The notes: generated from the sequence alone by a model not told the origin. 64,000 bases of DNA from Hanleya hanleyi (GCA_036873755.1 JAVTVY010037237.1:107635-171634); one strand, 5' to 3'. Counted from the stretch's first letter, positions 11,616-23,535 are shown. Numbers and translations: made by a program.

Positions 11616-12300
11616 CAGGACATTTCTCCTTTTTCATGAGATGAATTTTACCACAGAATTTACATATAGATACAGCTGCAGTTTTCTGTGCGTTTTGGTT
11701 CCTAGGCTTGGAATTGGAGCGATGGGGAAGTTGGTTCTTGTTTTGTGGTTTCTGTGTCGTTTTGACTTTATTTATTCCCTCAAGTTGTGGTGTATCATAG
11801 GTTTAAGTTGTGTAGATGTGGCTTCTCTGGCCTTACATATGTCTACACATTGTGTGAGTGTCAATTTTCCATCCTGGAGAAGTCTTTTTCTAGTGTTTTG
11901 ATCTTTTATCCCCAGAACTGTACGGTCCCGAATGAGGGTGTCATGGAGACAATCACAAAAGTTACATGTTTAGAAACAGTTAGATACGCATCAATAGTTT
12001 CCGACAGTTCCTGATCACGTTTTTTTTAAAAACGTAGCGTTCGTAAGTTTCATTTGTTTGACCGATAATGTGTTGAACAAATTTTCCCAAGATGGTGTCA
12101 AGGTCATTGGCGTCTTCTGTTTCGCCAAACTGAAGGCCGTTATAAATTTTTCCTCGCCCACTGAATGAAGAAATAGAGCTGTCTTGTATTCATCATTTTG
12201 TTGGTCTAATTTGGAAATCACAGCGAAATTTCTCCATTTCTGCTTCCAAAGTTTCCAATTATCAGGGGCTTGATTCATCAGATCGGCGGTTTAGGTGGAG
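11616..12300 (-). pseudogene. Ty3/gypsy gag (capsid and zinc knuckle) remnant
   Basis: On the minus strand 12015-12278 encodes NWKLWKQKWRNFAVISKLD, a gypsy capsid-type start. The next frame (about 11800-11960) reads CNFCDCLHDTLIRDRTVLGI, and 11616-11670 gives CKFCGKIHLMKKEKC, a nucleocapsid zinc knuckle. The knuckle ends exactly at the ATG triplet duplicated by the 9-kb insertion, and FSNKCPAK of a second knuckle follows at 2540-2570. Stops and frame changes make it non-functional. I infer that this is the gag of the pol at 1-2577, because the two join across the insertion. Confidence 0.78.
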
Positions 12301-12314
12301 AGATTTGTGGGAAG

Positions 12315-12690
12315 TTTACCAGTAGTCCAGTCAATATGTGCAGATTTTCCATCGGATTGTGCCTTTTTTCATAAAAGCATGAAATTTGGCACAGGTGTAC
12401 ATCGAGGCGTAGAGAGCATAATTCTGGATATGGAGCCACCGCGAATTTTTCCTATGTAGGTCACAGCGGCCATTTTTCAAAATGGCTGCCAGGATCCCAT
12501 ATAGCATTAGCAATCCTGCACTATTTCTTCTGTTTGGGACTTATTCTTTGGGTCATTTGTCAGAATATTGATGGAAAGTGCGATATCAAAGTTAAACAAA
12601 CGATAATGGTCATTTGACCAAGTCGACCATCTTGAATTTCAAGATGGCCGCCATCTGAAGCCTATTTCATTCAATATTTCAATAACCACA
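12315..12690. repeat. Dispersed repeat R1, inverted copy at 23655-23909
   Basis: The sequence from GTCCAGTCAATATGTG through TTTCATAAAAGCATGAAATT, TATGGAGCCACCGCGAA, CTATGTAGGTCACAGCGGCC and TTGTCAGAATATTGATG is found, diverged and inverted, at 23655-23909. It carries GCGGCCATTTTTCAAAATGG, an AT-flanked near-palindrome. It separates the gypsy gag from element B. There is no coding content. Confidence 0.7.
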
Positions 12691-12799
12691 TAATAGTCGG
12701 CCGGCCAAAGACCTCAAAAACGCCTTTAAAAACTTTCAATGGCATTTTTTGTTACAAATGGGTACCCATGCTAAATTAGTTCTTTGAGTGATAGGGATC

Positions 12800-13480
12800 A
12801 AGGTAGGAGGGGATACCACCCTGATTTTGGTCAATTAAAGTCATTTTGGGGTCATTCTTTGGGTCAAATAAGGTCAAAAATGGGTAAAAATCGGTTATAA
12901 ATCAACATCCACCGCATTGTTTGTTACCGATGAGTATCCATGCTGAATTAATTATAAGCAGTGTAGAGTGTCAGGTAGTCATAGATAACACGTTTATTAT
13001 AAGAATTAAGGTCATTTTAGGATAACTTTTGGGTCAAATAAGGTCAAAATTTGTGAAAATCTGTTATATGCACAGTACTAATTGTTACGATTGGGTATTC
13101 CAGCTGAATCCGTTGAATGTAGTGTAGGGTTGGATGTAGTCGTCGATAACACGTTAAGTATTAGAATTAAGGTCATTTTAGGGTCATATTTGGGTCAAAT
13201 GAGGTCAACAATTGGTGAAAATCGGTTATAAATTAATATTCACACTACTGATTGTTACGAATGAGTATCCAAATTGAATCAGTAGTATGCAGTGTATGGT
13301 TTTAATTAGTCATAGATAACACGTTAATTATTCAAATTACGATCATTTTAGGGTAACTTTTTGGTAAATGAGGTCAAAAATGGGTACAAATCGGTTATAG
13401 ATTAATATCTACAATACCAATTTTTACGAATGGGTAGACAGACGGAATTAGTTGTTTGTAGTGTAGGGTAGGGTTCCTTG
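12800..13480 (+). repeat. Tandem repeat of about 170 bp with RGGTCA half-sites (element B)
   Basis: This is the counterpart of 2690-3370. The best-preserved cluster is 13170-13207: AGGTCA, 5 bases, GGGTCA, 5 bases, GGGTCA, 4 bases, AGGTCA. Each unit also carries GATAACACGTT and an AATTAAGGTCATTTTAGG run. Confidence 0.82.
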
Positions 13481-13859
13481 CATAATAACCATTATGTAAC
13501 CATTATATTGTCTGTCGATGATTATTTTCCTATCTGATGATTGTACAAATAGAGCCAAACTAGGCCCATAAATAGTCAGATCGATCTGCTTTATGAAGGG
13601 ACTTGGCTTTTGAGAAATTGCTACTTTCAGCTCCATGTGATCACAATACCTTGAATTATAAGAGCAAAATGAGAATATGAGTCTCAGACTCAGCCTACAT
13701 GATCACCATTTTGAACTTAATAATTGTATTCTCAGCTGAAGATTATGCCAACAGAATAAAAATAGGCATAATGTAATAAGCTATGGCGTTATTCTGCTCA
13801 ATTTAAACAAGTTTGTACCGAGAATAAAAATATTCTAATAGTAATATGAAAAAGAAGAA

Positions 13860-15620
13860 TTTCCGGATGACTCCTTATGGTCGCCATTTTGAATTTAACT
13901 ATCATTTTAATTTGACGACTAAGCGAATAGATTCAAAATGAGCAAAAAGTATCTGGCTATGATGTGAGACCGTTCGGTTTTGATAAATTTGCACAATCAA
14001 CTAAGAACAATGCCTTGATATACACGAGCAACATGGAAAATCAGGAGATTCAGATAAACCCACACAGCTGCCATATTGAATTTGAACATCGTATTTTGAT
14101 CTTTGAGATATGCAAATAGATTCAAAATGGGCGTAAGTTGTTAGGCTATGCTAAGAGATCCCTTTGTTTTGATAAATTTGCACAATTAGCGAAGAATAGT
14201 GCCTTGAAGTAAACGAGCAACATGAAAAACATATGATTTTCAGATGACCCCATATGGCCACCATTTTGAATTTGATAATCAAATCTTGATCTTAGGGATA
14301 CGTAAGTGGATTCAAAAAGAGCATAGGTTGTTGGGATATGCTTGGAGATCCGACAGTTTTGATAAATTTGCATAATGAGCTAAGAATAATGCCTTCAACT
14401 ATACGAGCTACTGACAAAAGTACGATTTTCAGATGGCCCCATATGGCCGCCATTTTGAATTTGACCATCAAATCTTGATCATAGAAATATGTAAATAGAT
14501 TCAAAATGGACATAGGATGTAGGGCTATGCTTAGAGATCCCTCGGTTTTGCTAAATTTGAATAATGAGCTAAGAATAATGCTTTGAACTACACGAGCAAC
14601 AGGAAAAAGTGTGATTTTCAGATGACCCCATATGGCCACTATTTTGAATTTGACCATTAAATCTTGATTTTTGGCATATAAAAATAGATGCCAAATGGGC
14701 ATAAGATGTTGGGCTATGCAAAGAAATCCCTCGGTTTTGATAAATTTGCTCAATGAGATAAGAATAATTCCTTGAATTACATGAGCAACAGGAAAAAGTG
14801 TAATTTTCAGATGACCCCATATGGCCGCCATTTTGAATTTGACCATCAAATCTTAATCTGTGGGATATGTATATAGATTCAAAATGGGCATAGAATGTTG
14901 GGCTATGCTTATAGATCACTCGGTTTTGCTAAATTTGATTAATGAGCTAAGAATAATGCCTTGAACTACACGAGCAACAGGGAAAAGTGTGATTTTCAGA
15001 TGACCCTATATGGCCGCTATTTTGAATTAACCATTAAATCTTGATTTTTGGCATATGAAAATAGATTCTGAATGGGCATAACATGTTATGCTATGCATAA
15101 AAATCCATAGGTTTTGATAAATTTGCTCAGTGAGATAAGAATAATGCCTTGAACTACATGAGCAATAGCAAAAAGTGTGATTTTTAGATGACCTCATATG
15201 GCCGCCATTTTGAATTTGACAATCAAGTCTTGATCTTTGGAATATGTAAATAGATTCAAAATGGGAATAGGATGTTGGGCTATGCTTAGAGATCCCTCGG
15301 TTTTGACAAATTTGCATAATGAGCTAGAATAATTCCTTGAACTCTACATGTAACGGCCAAACGTGTGATTTTCTGATAACCCCGTAACGGCCGCCATTTC
15401 GAATTTGATCATCAAATCTTGATTTTTAGCATATGTAAATAGATGCAAAATGGGAATAAAGTGTTAGGCTATGCATAGGGATCCCTCGGTTTTAATGAAT
15501 TTGCGCAGTGAGGTAAGAATAATGCCTCAAACTACACGAGCAACATGAAAAATGTGATTTTCAGATTACTCCACCTATCCGCCATTTTGATTCAAAACAT
15601 CACATTTTAAGCTGAGAATT
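13860..15620 (+). repeat. Tandem satellite of about 190 bp, roughly 9 units (element B)
   Basis: These are the same units as at 3760-5300, each with TGGCCGCCATTTTGAATTTG and AAGAATAATGCCTTGAAC. Long minus-strand frames (for example 14292-14849) arise because the period keeps one frame free of stops for a few units. They are not genes. Confidence 0.85.
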
Positions 15621-16686
15621 AAGCAATCAGATTCAAAATAGGCGAAAGATACTAGGCTTGAAGGAGAGATTCCTTTGTGTTATCTAATTTGCACAATGGG
15701 CTAAGAATAATGACTATTATCTGAATAATCTGAAAAGGGCGATTTATGGATGAACACACATGAGCGTCATTTTGAATTAACGCATGATGGTTAATCATTA
15801 GAATTACAGAAATAGGCTTAAAATTAGCCAAATATAATATTCCAAAGGTACGGAAAGTCTTTACTCTCGATTTTTAATCATTCTGGTGATACCGTGAATG
15901 TTCAAAAGGGCACTAAATTTCCGAATCTTCTATCACCCAGGCCAGAAAGGGTTAACTCAAACTACTTCAAACTCGAGAAAGAAAACTTCGGACCAACAAA
16001 TATATTGATCAGGAAGGTCCAGTCTATAAGAAAATGGATGTTATCAAAATTCGCAAACAAAAAATACTGAATTACCCTACACTAATATCTAACAATTCAC
16101 CCCGTAGAACTACTTCAGATTTGATACGCATTTCTTTACAAGGAATTTTACATAAAAATGTTTGTATTGTTTTAAGGCCCATCTTTTGGCCATTTTGGGG
16201 TGTTATTTGATCTCGAAATGACCTGTTAATGACCTCAAATTGTCAAAGTTGTCTTAGTATCCACCCTACCTTGAACCATACTGCATACAAAAGTAAATAA
16301 CAAACAGCACAAAATATATGAAATAAACCCAGCATTTTTGACCTCATTTGACCCGTAAAGTGACCCTAAAATGACCTCAATTCCAATAATTAACGAGCTA
16401 GCGATACGAGTGATAAAACCATACAGAACATAACACCAATTTAGCGTGAATATCCATTGGTAACAAACATCACAATGGAAATTAAGTTAGGAACGACTTT
16501 TACCAATTTTGATCTTATTTAACCTCAAAAGTGACCCCGAAATGACCTTTAACGTCCACAATCCGGGTGGTATCCCCTACCACCTTGAGCCCTAGCACAC
16601 AAAGAACTAATTTAGCATGGGTACCCATTTGTAACAAACAATGCCATCAAAAGTTACATTTCGTGTCTTTGGCCGGCCTACTATAA

Positions 16687-17860
16687 TATATCAACATAAT
16701 TCCTGTCGATACACCAATATTTTATTGTTTCAGGACGACGATTATTTTACAGTAGATATGATGTAATAACAGCCATCTCAGATTTCCGAAATGGCTGCCA
16801 TCATTTTCCAAAATGGACTCCCGATTTTTAATTCGGACACCTTGGGCACACGTAGCTTTGTATTAGTTAGCCACTCTACTGAGTTGTACTTTGATTTTTG
16901 AAAGCAAAATGGTTCTGCAGTGCTAAATTATTATGAGCCAGTATATTTAAAATAATAAGCAACGAGAGATCCTGAAGGATCTTGGCGCCCACCATTGTCC
17001 GATAATTGTAATCTAATGACAAGAGGATCTTTTTGTCCATTGTTACTAGGAACAAACGATTGATTTGTAATTTTGTTTACAGAATTTCGAATCTGAGCGA
17101 AAAAGAACGAAAAAGGGACACTGAAAAACACAAAGATATAATCTAAGTTTCAGGAGTTTCAAGATTTCTAGAAACTGTATTTATGTCGGTTGTTATAATA
17201 CAAGAGAAATGAGCAAAGTTAGTCTGAAAGTGAATGTACATGTACGGAGGATCTGTCATCTTCGTTTTGTAGTATTTTTTATTTATTTATTTTTTTGCAC
17301 GTGTCATCATTAGGTACTGGAAGCGAAGACAAATCTCTTCGACACTTTGGCATGAGCTATGAAACATACTTAAGATTTTATAACTAATAATGAATGCTAA
17401 TTCAGTTCTGTTTACTGGGCTAGTTTGAGATATCTCTTTTAAGATACCATGCTCGAAAATAGTAAGATAGTACAATACTTAATACGGAAGGGATCCGGTC
17501 CGCACAGTAATGTTGAAACTTTGAAAGTGCCTGAATCCTGATTATCTCCCTTGGATCGAAACATGCAGTAGTCTACAGTTGTCGAGTTGTGACGTTGAGT
17601 CACAAGAGTGACGTTCCTTCATGTGGCCGACCCGACGGCAGACGAAATGGTGGGGCAGCTAGTTCACTTGCAACTGCATGGACTAAAGAAAACTGATTTA
17701 AAATTTGAAGAAATACATTTTAATTCCGAATTATTTAAACTCCTTGATATGGAAGGTGAAGGTGTGGATATTCTCTATAGTCAATATATAGAATATGCCC
17801 CACGGTTTGATCCGCCGACTCTTGTGATGTAACGTCACAAATCGGGAATACCGTATTAAT
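16687..17860. other. No supported gene
   Basis: AT-rich sequence between element B and the 157-bp satellite. It includes GCCCACCAT at 16986-16994, which matches the hairpin arm at 20399-20407. A 74-codon frame at 17608-17832 is unlike the repeats around it but resembles no family I know. Confidence 0.5.
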
Positions 17861-20345
17861 TTGAAGCGTAACTTGGATTTTCGAATCGGACCAAAAAAGG
17901 CATCTTGCACAACTAGCCCCCACGTGGGGCCTGTGTACCAAATTTGCGACAGATCCATGAAATATTTCCTGAGAATTCACGATAACAATGTTTCAAGGGG
18001 AAATACAAGATTGCCACCTGGCGGCCATATTGGATTTTCGAATCGGACCAAAAAAAGGTATTTTACACAACTAGACTCCAAGGGGAACCTATGTACCAAA
18101 TTTGCGAAAGACCCCTGCAGTGCTTCCTGAGAAATCACGATAACAAAGTTGCATGGAAACATCCAAGATGGCCGCCTGGTGGCCATATTGGATTTTCGAA
18201 TCGGACCAGACAAGGTATCTTGCACAACTTAAAACGACAAGGGGAACCTGTGTACCAAATTTGAGAAAGATCCATGCAGTTCTTGCTGAGAAATGACGAT
18301 AAAGTTTCATGGGGAAATCCAAGATGGCTGCCTGGTGGTCATATTGGATTTTCGAATCGGACGCGAAAAGATATCTTGCACAACTAGACCCCAAGGGGAA
18401 CCTGTATACCAAATTTGAGAAAGATCCATGAAGTAGTTCCTGAGAAATCGCGATAACAAGGTTTCTTGGGGAAATCCAAGATGGCTGCCTTGTGGCCATA
18501 TTGGGTTTTTGATTCGGATCGAAAAAGGTATCTTGCACAACTAGACCCTAAGGGGAACCTGTGTACCAAATTTGAGAAAAATCCATGCGGTACTTCCTGA
18601 GAAATGACGATAACAAAGTTTTATGAGAAAATCCAAGATGGCTGCCTGGTGGCCATATTGGATTTTCGAATCGGACCAGAAAAGGTATCTTGCACAACCC
18701 AAGGGGAACCTGTGTACCAAATTTGAGAAAGATCCACGCAGTACTTCCTGAGAAATGACGATAACAATGTTTCATGGGGAAATCCAAGATGGCTGCCTGG
18801 TGGCCATATTGAATTTTCGAATCGGACCAGAAAAAGGTATCTTACACAAATAGACCCCAAGGGGAACCTGTGTACCAAAGTTGAGGAAGATCCACGGAGT
18901 AGTTCCTGAGAAATCGCGATAACAAGGTTTCATGGGGAAATCCAAGATGGCTGCCTGGTGGCCATATTGGATTTTCGAATCGGACCAGAAAAGGTATCTT
19001 GCACAACCCAAGGGGAACCTGTGTACCAAATTTGAGAAAGATCCACGCAGTACTTCCTGAGAAATGACGATAACAATGTTTCATGGGGAAATCCAAGATG
19101 GCTGCCTGGTGGCCATATTGAATTTTCGAATCGGACCAGAAAAAGGTATCTTACACAACTAGACCCCAAGGGGAACATGTGTACCAAAGTTGAGGAAGAT
19201 CCACGGAGTAGTTCCTGAGAAATCGCGATAACAAGGTTTCATGGGGAAATCGAAGATGGCTGCCTGGTGGCCATATTGGATAACAAGGCCGTCTTGTGGC
19301 CATATTGGATTTTCGATTCGGACCGAAAAAGGTATCTTCCACAACTAGACCCTAAGGGGAACCTGTGTACCAAATTTGAGAAAGATCCATGTAGTACTTC
19401 CTGAGAAATGACGATAAAGTTCCATGAGGACATCCAAGATGGCTGCCTGGTGGCCATATTGGATTTTCGAATCGGACCAGAAAAGGTATCTTGCACAGCC
19501 AGACCCCAAGGAGAACCTGTGTACCAAATTTGAGAAAGATCCATGCAGTAGTTCCTGAGAAATCGCGATAACAAGGTTTCTTGGGGAAATCCAAGATGGC
19601 TGCCTGTTGGCCATAATGGATTTTCGAATCGGACCGGAAAAGGTATCCTGCACAACTAGACGACAAGGGGAACCTGTGTACCAAATTTGAGAAAGATCCA
19701 TGCGGTAGTTCCTGAGAAATCGCGATAACAAGGTTTCATGGGGAAATCCAAGATGGCTGCCTGGTGGCCATATTGGATTTTCGAATCGGACCAGAAAAGG
19801 TCAACCTCGCCACCAGGGGTCGCTCTCCGCTGGACAATTGGCCGCTCCGATGAACCCCTGGGACGACGCTCACTGAAAATTGGTCCCATAATACATTGAA
19901 AAATTCGTTCACGTGTCCTCTTCCGGTTCCATTGGAACGTATCCAATTCTTTATGAAACGTCAGTCATGAGTCACTTGCATGGCCAGCCTGTCATACCGT
20001 CATGACGTCAGAATAGAAAATGTTTCGCAAGAATGCATGAAGAGTTCTGGTAGGTTACGTCATCTTTCAGACGCGCTCGTAACATCCATGACGTCGGGAT
20101 GTCGGCTTAATCTCCACAGATACGCTCTCGTTATGTTCTAAATTCTAGGGTTTTGTGTGCTATCCAATGACCGATCGTACTGCTAAGCGCCGTCCCAGAG
20201 CCTAATAGGGAGGACAGGACCGGATGGCTCTGGTTTGGAGATTGCAGAAAAGGTATCTTGCACAACTAGACCCCAAGGGGAACCTGTGTACCAAATTTGA
20301 GAAAGATCCATAAAGTAGTTCCTGAGAAATCGCGATAACAAAATT
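17860..20345 (+). repeat. 157-bp satellite array, about 13 units, one CCAAGATGGCTGCC per unit
   Basis: Units read GATTTTCGAATCGGACC, AAAGGTATCTTGCACAAC, AAGGGGAACCTGTGTACC, AAATTTGAGAAAGATCCATG, GAGAAATCGCGATAACAA, GGGGAAATCCAAGATGGCTG and CCTGGTGGCCATATTG. The GATTTTCGAATCGG word starts near 17875, 18032, 18191 and 18346, so the period is 156-158. A MITE interrupts the array at 19802-20244, and a last partial unit follows. Many frames of 60-150 codons on the minus strand are repeat by-products. Confidence 0.92.
19802..20244. mobile_element. 443-bp MITE-like insertion in the satellite, 10-bp TSD
   Basis: The satellite word CAGAAAAGGT is duplicated on both sides (19792-19801 and 20245-20254), and the unit resumes in phase after it. 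The insert ends CAACCTCGCCACCAGGGG and, inverted, CAATCTCCAAACCAGAGC, which agree at 12 of 18 positions. A 9-10 bp duplication with weak TIRs would suit a Mutator-like MITE. It encodes nothing. Confidence 0.7.
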
Positions 20346-20398
20346 GTTTACGGACGGACTGACGGACGACGGACCACGGACGAAAAGCGATTTGAACA

Positions 20399-20422
20399 GC
20401 CCACCATCTGGTGATGGTGGGC
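20399..20422 (+). other. Perfect hairpin at the end of the satellite block
   Basis: GCCCACCATC, loop TGGT, GATGGTGGGC: ten perfect base pairs, directly after a GGACGGACTGACGGACGACGG run. It is placed like the hairpin that ends the tandem-repeat element at 11287-11314, so it may mark the 3' end of a HINE-like element. Confidence 0.7.
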
Positions 20423-23050
20423 TAAAAATAGCCAACCAGATATTGTTCACAAGATTTTTCAAAATGGCCGCCAGATTTTCATGTTGAGTCACTTAGGCAC
20501 GCCCATTTTTGCGTTATTTGTCAACACTACTACGTTGCATTTGATTTTTGAAAGCAGGATAGTTGTACAAGAATAGCAGAATAGTTGCCACAGTATTATA
20601 AGACAGTAATATTTCATTAATTAAAGAATGAAAATATTATTATTGATAAAGATAATAAGCAAATTAGGCAAATATAGTGAACTAAATATTGTGAATTTTT
20701 CGACGGACTTTTCTCATAAAGCACCAAAGCTCACACGGAATTAGACCTGGCGTTGGGAGAGCAATGGGAGTCATTTCGTACCAGGTTAATGTAGGCCATA
20801 ACAACCATTTTTCAAGATGGCTGCCATGAGGCACGGCTGTTTATGACCGTTTCATTATCTTGCTCGGAGTATTATCGTCACCTTTTAAACGAGAGAACTA
20901 AACACTTCCACAGTTTATAGTTAAATGCGAGCAGATTTACCTTGGTGGCTCAGGTGACATAGTCTTGTCGGGATGGCTACTCGAGCGACTTGTTGTCCAT
21001 AATTTTGATTTTATTTCTTTTCTTGGATTTGTACGGTTCTATATGATAGAGCTTCATTACATGAGGTCATGTAAATTAGTAAAGTACGCTTTCATGTAAT
21101 CAAAACGTGCAGAATTACGTTGAAAGAAATACATCATTGAAAAACACTTTTTTTTATATTTGCACTAGGATCCAAATATTTTTTAACAGGAGGTTGGACT
21201 GAATATGCTTATAGCGTGTCTAACTGGATTCATTAAAAAAAACTTGGGATAAACTCAGCGAAACGTTGTGATAATACATGTACTTATTCGAAAATTTGAA
21301 ACCCAGAAAAAATATTTGTGTTCCATTTATGCTCTCTTATACGGAGCATATTTGTGGGTCGTCATGGGCACCATTTTGAAAGTACCGATGGCGTTTTGAA
21401 TCAAACAAACGAGCTGTATAACCCTGAAATGAAAAGCTAAAAAGATAGAGAGAGAGAGTATATCCACTCTTATCTTCCCGAGTTTCTGGAGAATGCCATT
21501 AAATGGGGACAGATAGGATTGAAAAATCTTGAATGCTAAGATAAGCTCCACCTCCAGCGCATATCATTTGATGTGAACACAGCATGGTTTGTTTCCATTG
21601 GCAATATCGCTTTCACAGCGGACGGAATCAGCTGGCGCCCATATCGATTTGACTACAGCAGGCCCTTGTCCATATAAATCATATTCTAATTACTATGCGA
21701 ATGAGGGGATGTCGTTATAGAGATGCCCCACAAGTGGTTTCAACTTAGTGGTTTCAATTTGGAGATGGGTGAATGGTGTATAGGGCCACAAAATCATGCA
21801 GCAATCTGGCCGTTTAATATTTTTCACTTACAACTTTTGTTAGCTACGTTCACCACATAAAAACATACGCTCTTCAACTTGAAAATTTCTCTCTCGAGAC
21901 CATTGCTCAACAAAACTGATTTCGCATATTCCAGCTTATGCCCATGCAATTTCTCATCAGGGTCGACGTATATGTTTTGAGCGAAATATGTCTAAAAGCC
22001 TATTATGTATACGTAATATCCTGTATATTTTAAATCTATGTCTGTACATCTATATCTAGATGTATATATATTGATTTAATAGTAGTGAAGTAAACTGTGA
22101 ACTGTGGGTCGGTACAAGATATTGTGCTTATGTGACGAGTTCAATCACGTCGCAAACCATTACTACAGTAACTAGTTAAGTTCTTATAGTTTACCATCTT
22201 CAATCAAGGTTTCTTGAGTTTGGTTATTAATACCTTTCATCTTTTAAAATGCTATAGCAGGCAAGTCACTTGCATTACGTTTCGTAACTAATCCGGTGCT
22301 CAAGGGGTCGTTTAAGCACCTTGTGTGTTTTGCAAATTTCCATTGTGTTTGAATCACATGAAAATCGTGTTGTCTTGTCAGCATCATTTAATGTTTTCCC
22401 CGCTTTGATGACCTCATCAGTGACGATAATCAAAATCGAAAAACGTGTAGCTTTCAACTTCTTGGCTTTGGACTACCGTAACGTCGTTGCATTATTGTGT
22501 TAGGTAAACTATACGGATATACGCTTCGAAACATCGACCATTCCATTGTATGCCCTCTGGTTTCTGTTATATGTCAGATGATGTGAGTTCACATTAGCAT
22601 TCGATCATTCCATCGTATGTAATCTGTGTCTCTTTTATTCCAGGGGACTGAAGTTCAACTGAGAAGTGTAGTTTGTCTTTTCTGTAATACAGTTAGTTCT
22701 ATCAGGCCATGCGTTTCTATCTTCCAGATTCTAAGATATATTCGTATGATGTGGGCAGGTATATAACCGTACCACCAAGACGGTACAGATGAAACGCTAT
22801 ATGCAGATTGTAATATTGTAACAAGAGGGTAGAGTGTATATTATGTATTCACAATATTATCTATTATCATATATAGTAATAGTACTGAAGCCATAGACGC
22901 CTATCTCTGATGGGAACGTGAACTTACATACACTTGGAGATTCTTGAAGACTATTGAGTACGTATGGATCCCCTATAATAGCATAATTATAATTTAGTAC
23001 TTTTGTGGATCGGAAATGTCGATATTATGAGCATAATCTGGTACAATCGG
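20423..23050. other. No supported gene
   Basis: AT-rich DNA with scattered AAGATGGCTGCCATGAGG-type words (near 20815) and a GA dinucleotide run near 21447. No frame with convincing coding character, RNA gene or TIR pair was found. Confidence 0.5.
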
Positions 23051-23352
23051 GTAGTGTATGCTAAGATAAATTTATGGAAAATTTTATTTCCAAATCAAGG
23101 TTATAACTTCGTTGGCTAATAAGATTTTGAAAAAAAAAAATGTTTTCCTGTGGTACGTCGCCAATTCGAAACCCAAAGTGGTCGATAATGCCCTCCCGGG
23201 AGGTCATTAAAATAAATGTATAGTTATGAACTAAAATAAGGCTCAGATGGGGGCCATCTTGGAAATCCAAGGTGACCAGTAATACACCATAGCTATTGTG
23301 AAATAGTCGTCGTGCTATACCCCTATAATAACAGTGTATCAGCAGGAATTCT

Positions 23353-23535
23353 AAAAACAGTTGTGTACCAAAACTACACAAATTGTGTACCCTAGGTGCA
23401 CATCGTTGTAACAAAATTGAACATCTACAATCACTGTGTAGCTGTGATACACAATTTGTGTAGAAAAAGTACACAAATTGTGTACTCCTGATACACATTT
23501 TTTGTAGATGTGCAATTCTGTACACAACTGTTTTT
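23353..23535. mobile_element. Small fold-back element of about 183 bp with nested palindromes
   Basis: AAAAACAGTTGTGTAC at 23353-23368 is exactly complementary to GTACACAACTGTTTTT at 23520-23535. Between them lie at least three copies of the near-palindrome TACACAAATTGTGTA or TACACAATTTGTGTA. It probably folds into a multi-armed hairpin. No target duplication was identified. Confidence 0.7.

Larger units (their letters stand above)
1..12300 (-). mobile_element. Degenerate Ty3/gypsy LTR retrotransposon, split by a nested element
   Basis: Gag and pol of one Ty3/gypsy element lie on the minus strand in two blocks. Pol (integrase, RNase H, reverse transcriptase, protease) covers 1-2577 and gag covers about 11616-12300. 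The 9035 bp between them is a TIR element (2578-11612) flanked by the triplet ATG on both sides, so gag and pol were contiguous before it inserted. No LTR is seen: the 3' end lies before base 1, and the 5' side meets an unrelated dispersed repeat near 12315. Several frameshifts and at least two small internal deletions make it inactive. Domain order in transcription is gag, protease, RT, RNase H, integrase, as in Metaviridae. Confidence 0.88.
12694..16683. mobile_element. TIR element B (TAGT...ACTA ends, TSD TAA), uninterrupted copy of element A
   Basis: The left end is TAGTCGGCCGGCCAAAGAC and the right end GTGTCTTTGGCCGGCCTACTA, with TAA at 12691-12693 and 16684-16686. Inside, in order: the RGGTCA repeat (12800-13480), the 190-bp satellite (13860-15620), then a unique part (15845-16390) and a right arm complementary to the left arm. 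At 3990 bp it shows what element A looked like before its two insertions. It encodes no protein I can support. Confidence 0.85.

Noticed and set aside
14292..14849. 185-codon minus-strand frame
   Set aside because: It consists of the 190-bp satellite read in a frame free of stops; the same peptide recurs with each unit.
17608..17832. 74-codon plus-strand frame beside the satellite
   Set aside because: It looks less repetitive than its surroundings, but no family, splice or promoter evidence supports it.
17731..19946. Many overlapping minus-strand frames (up to 149 codons)
   Set aside because: Products of the 157-bp satellite; repeated WIFLKFGTQVPLG-type peptides reflect the unit, not a protein family.
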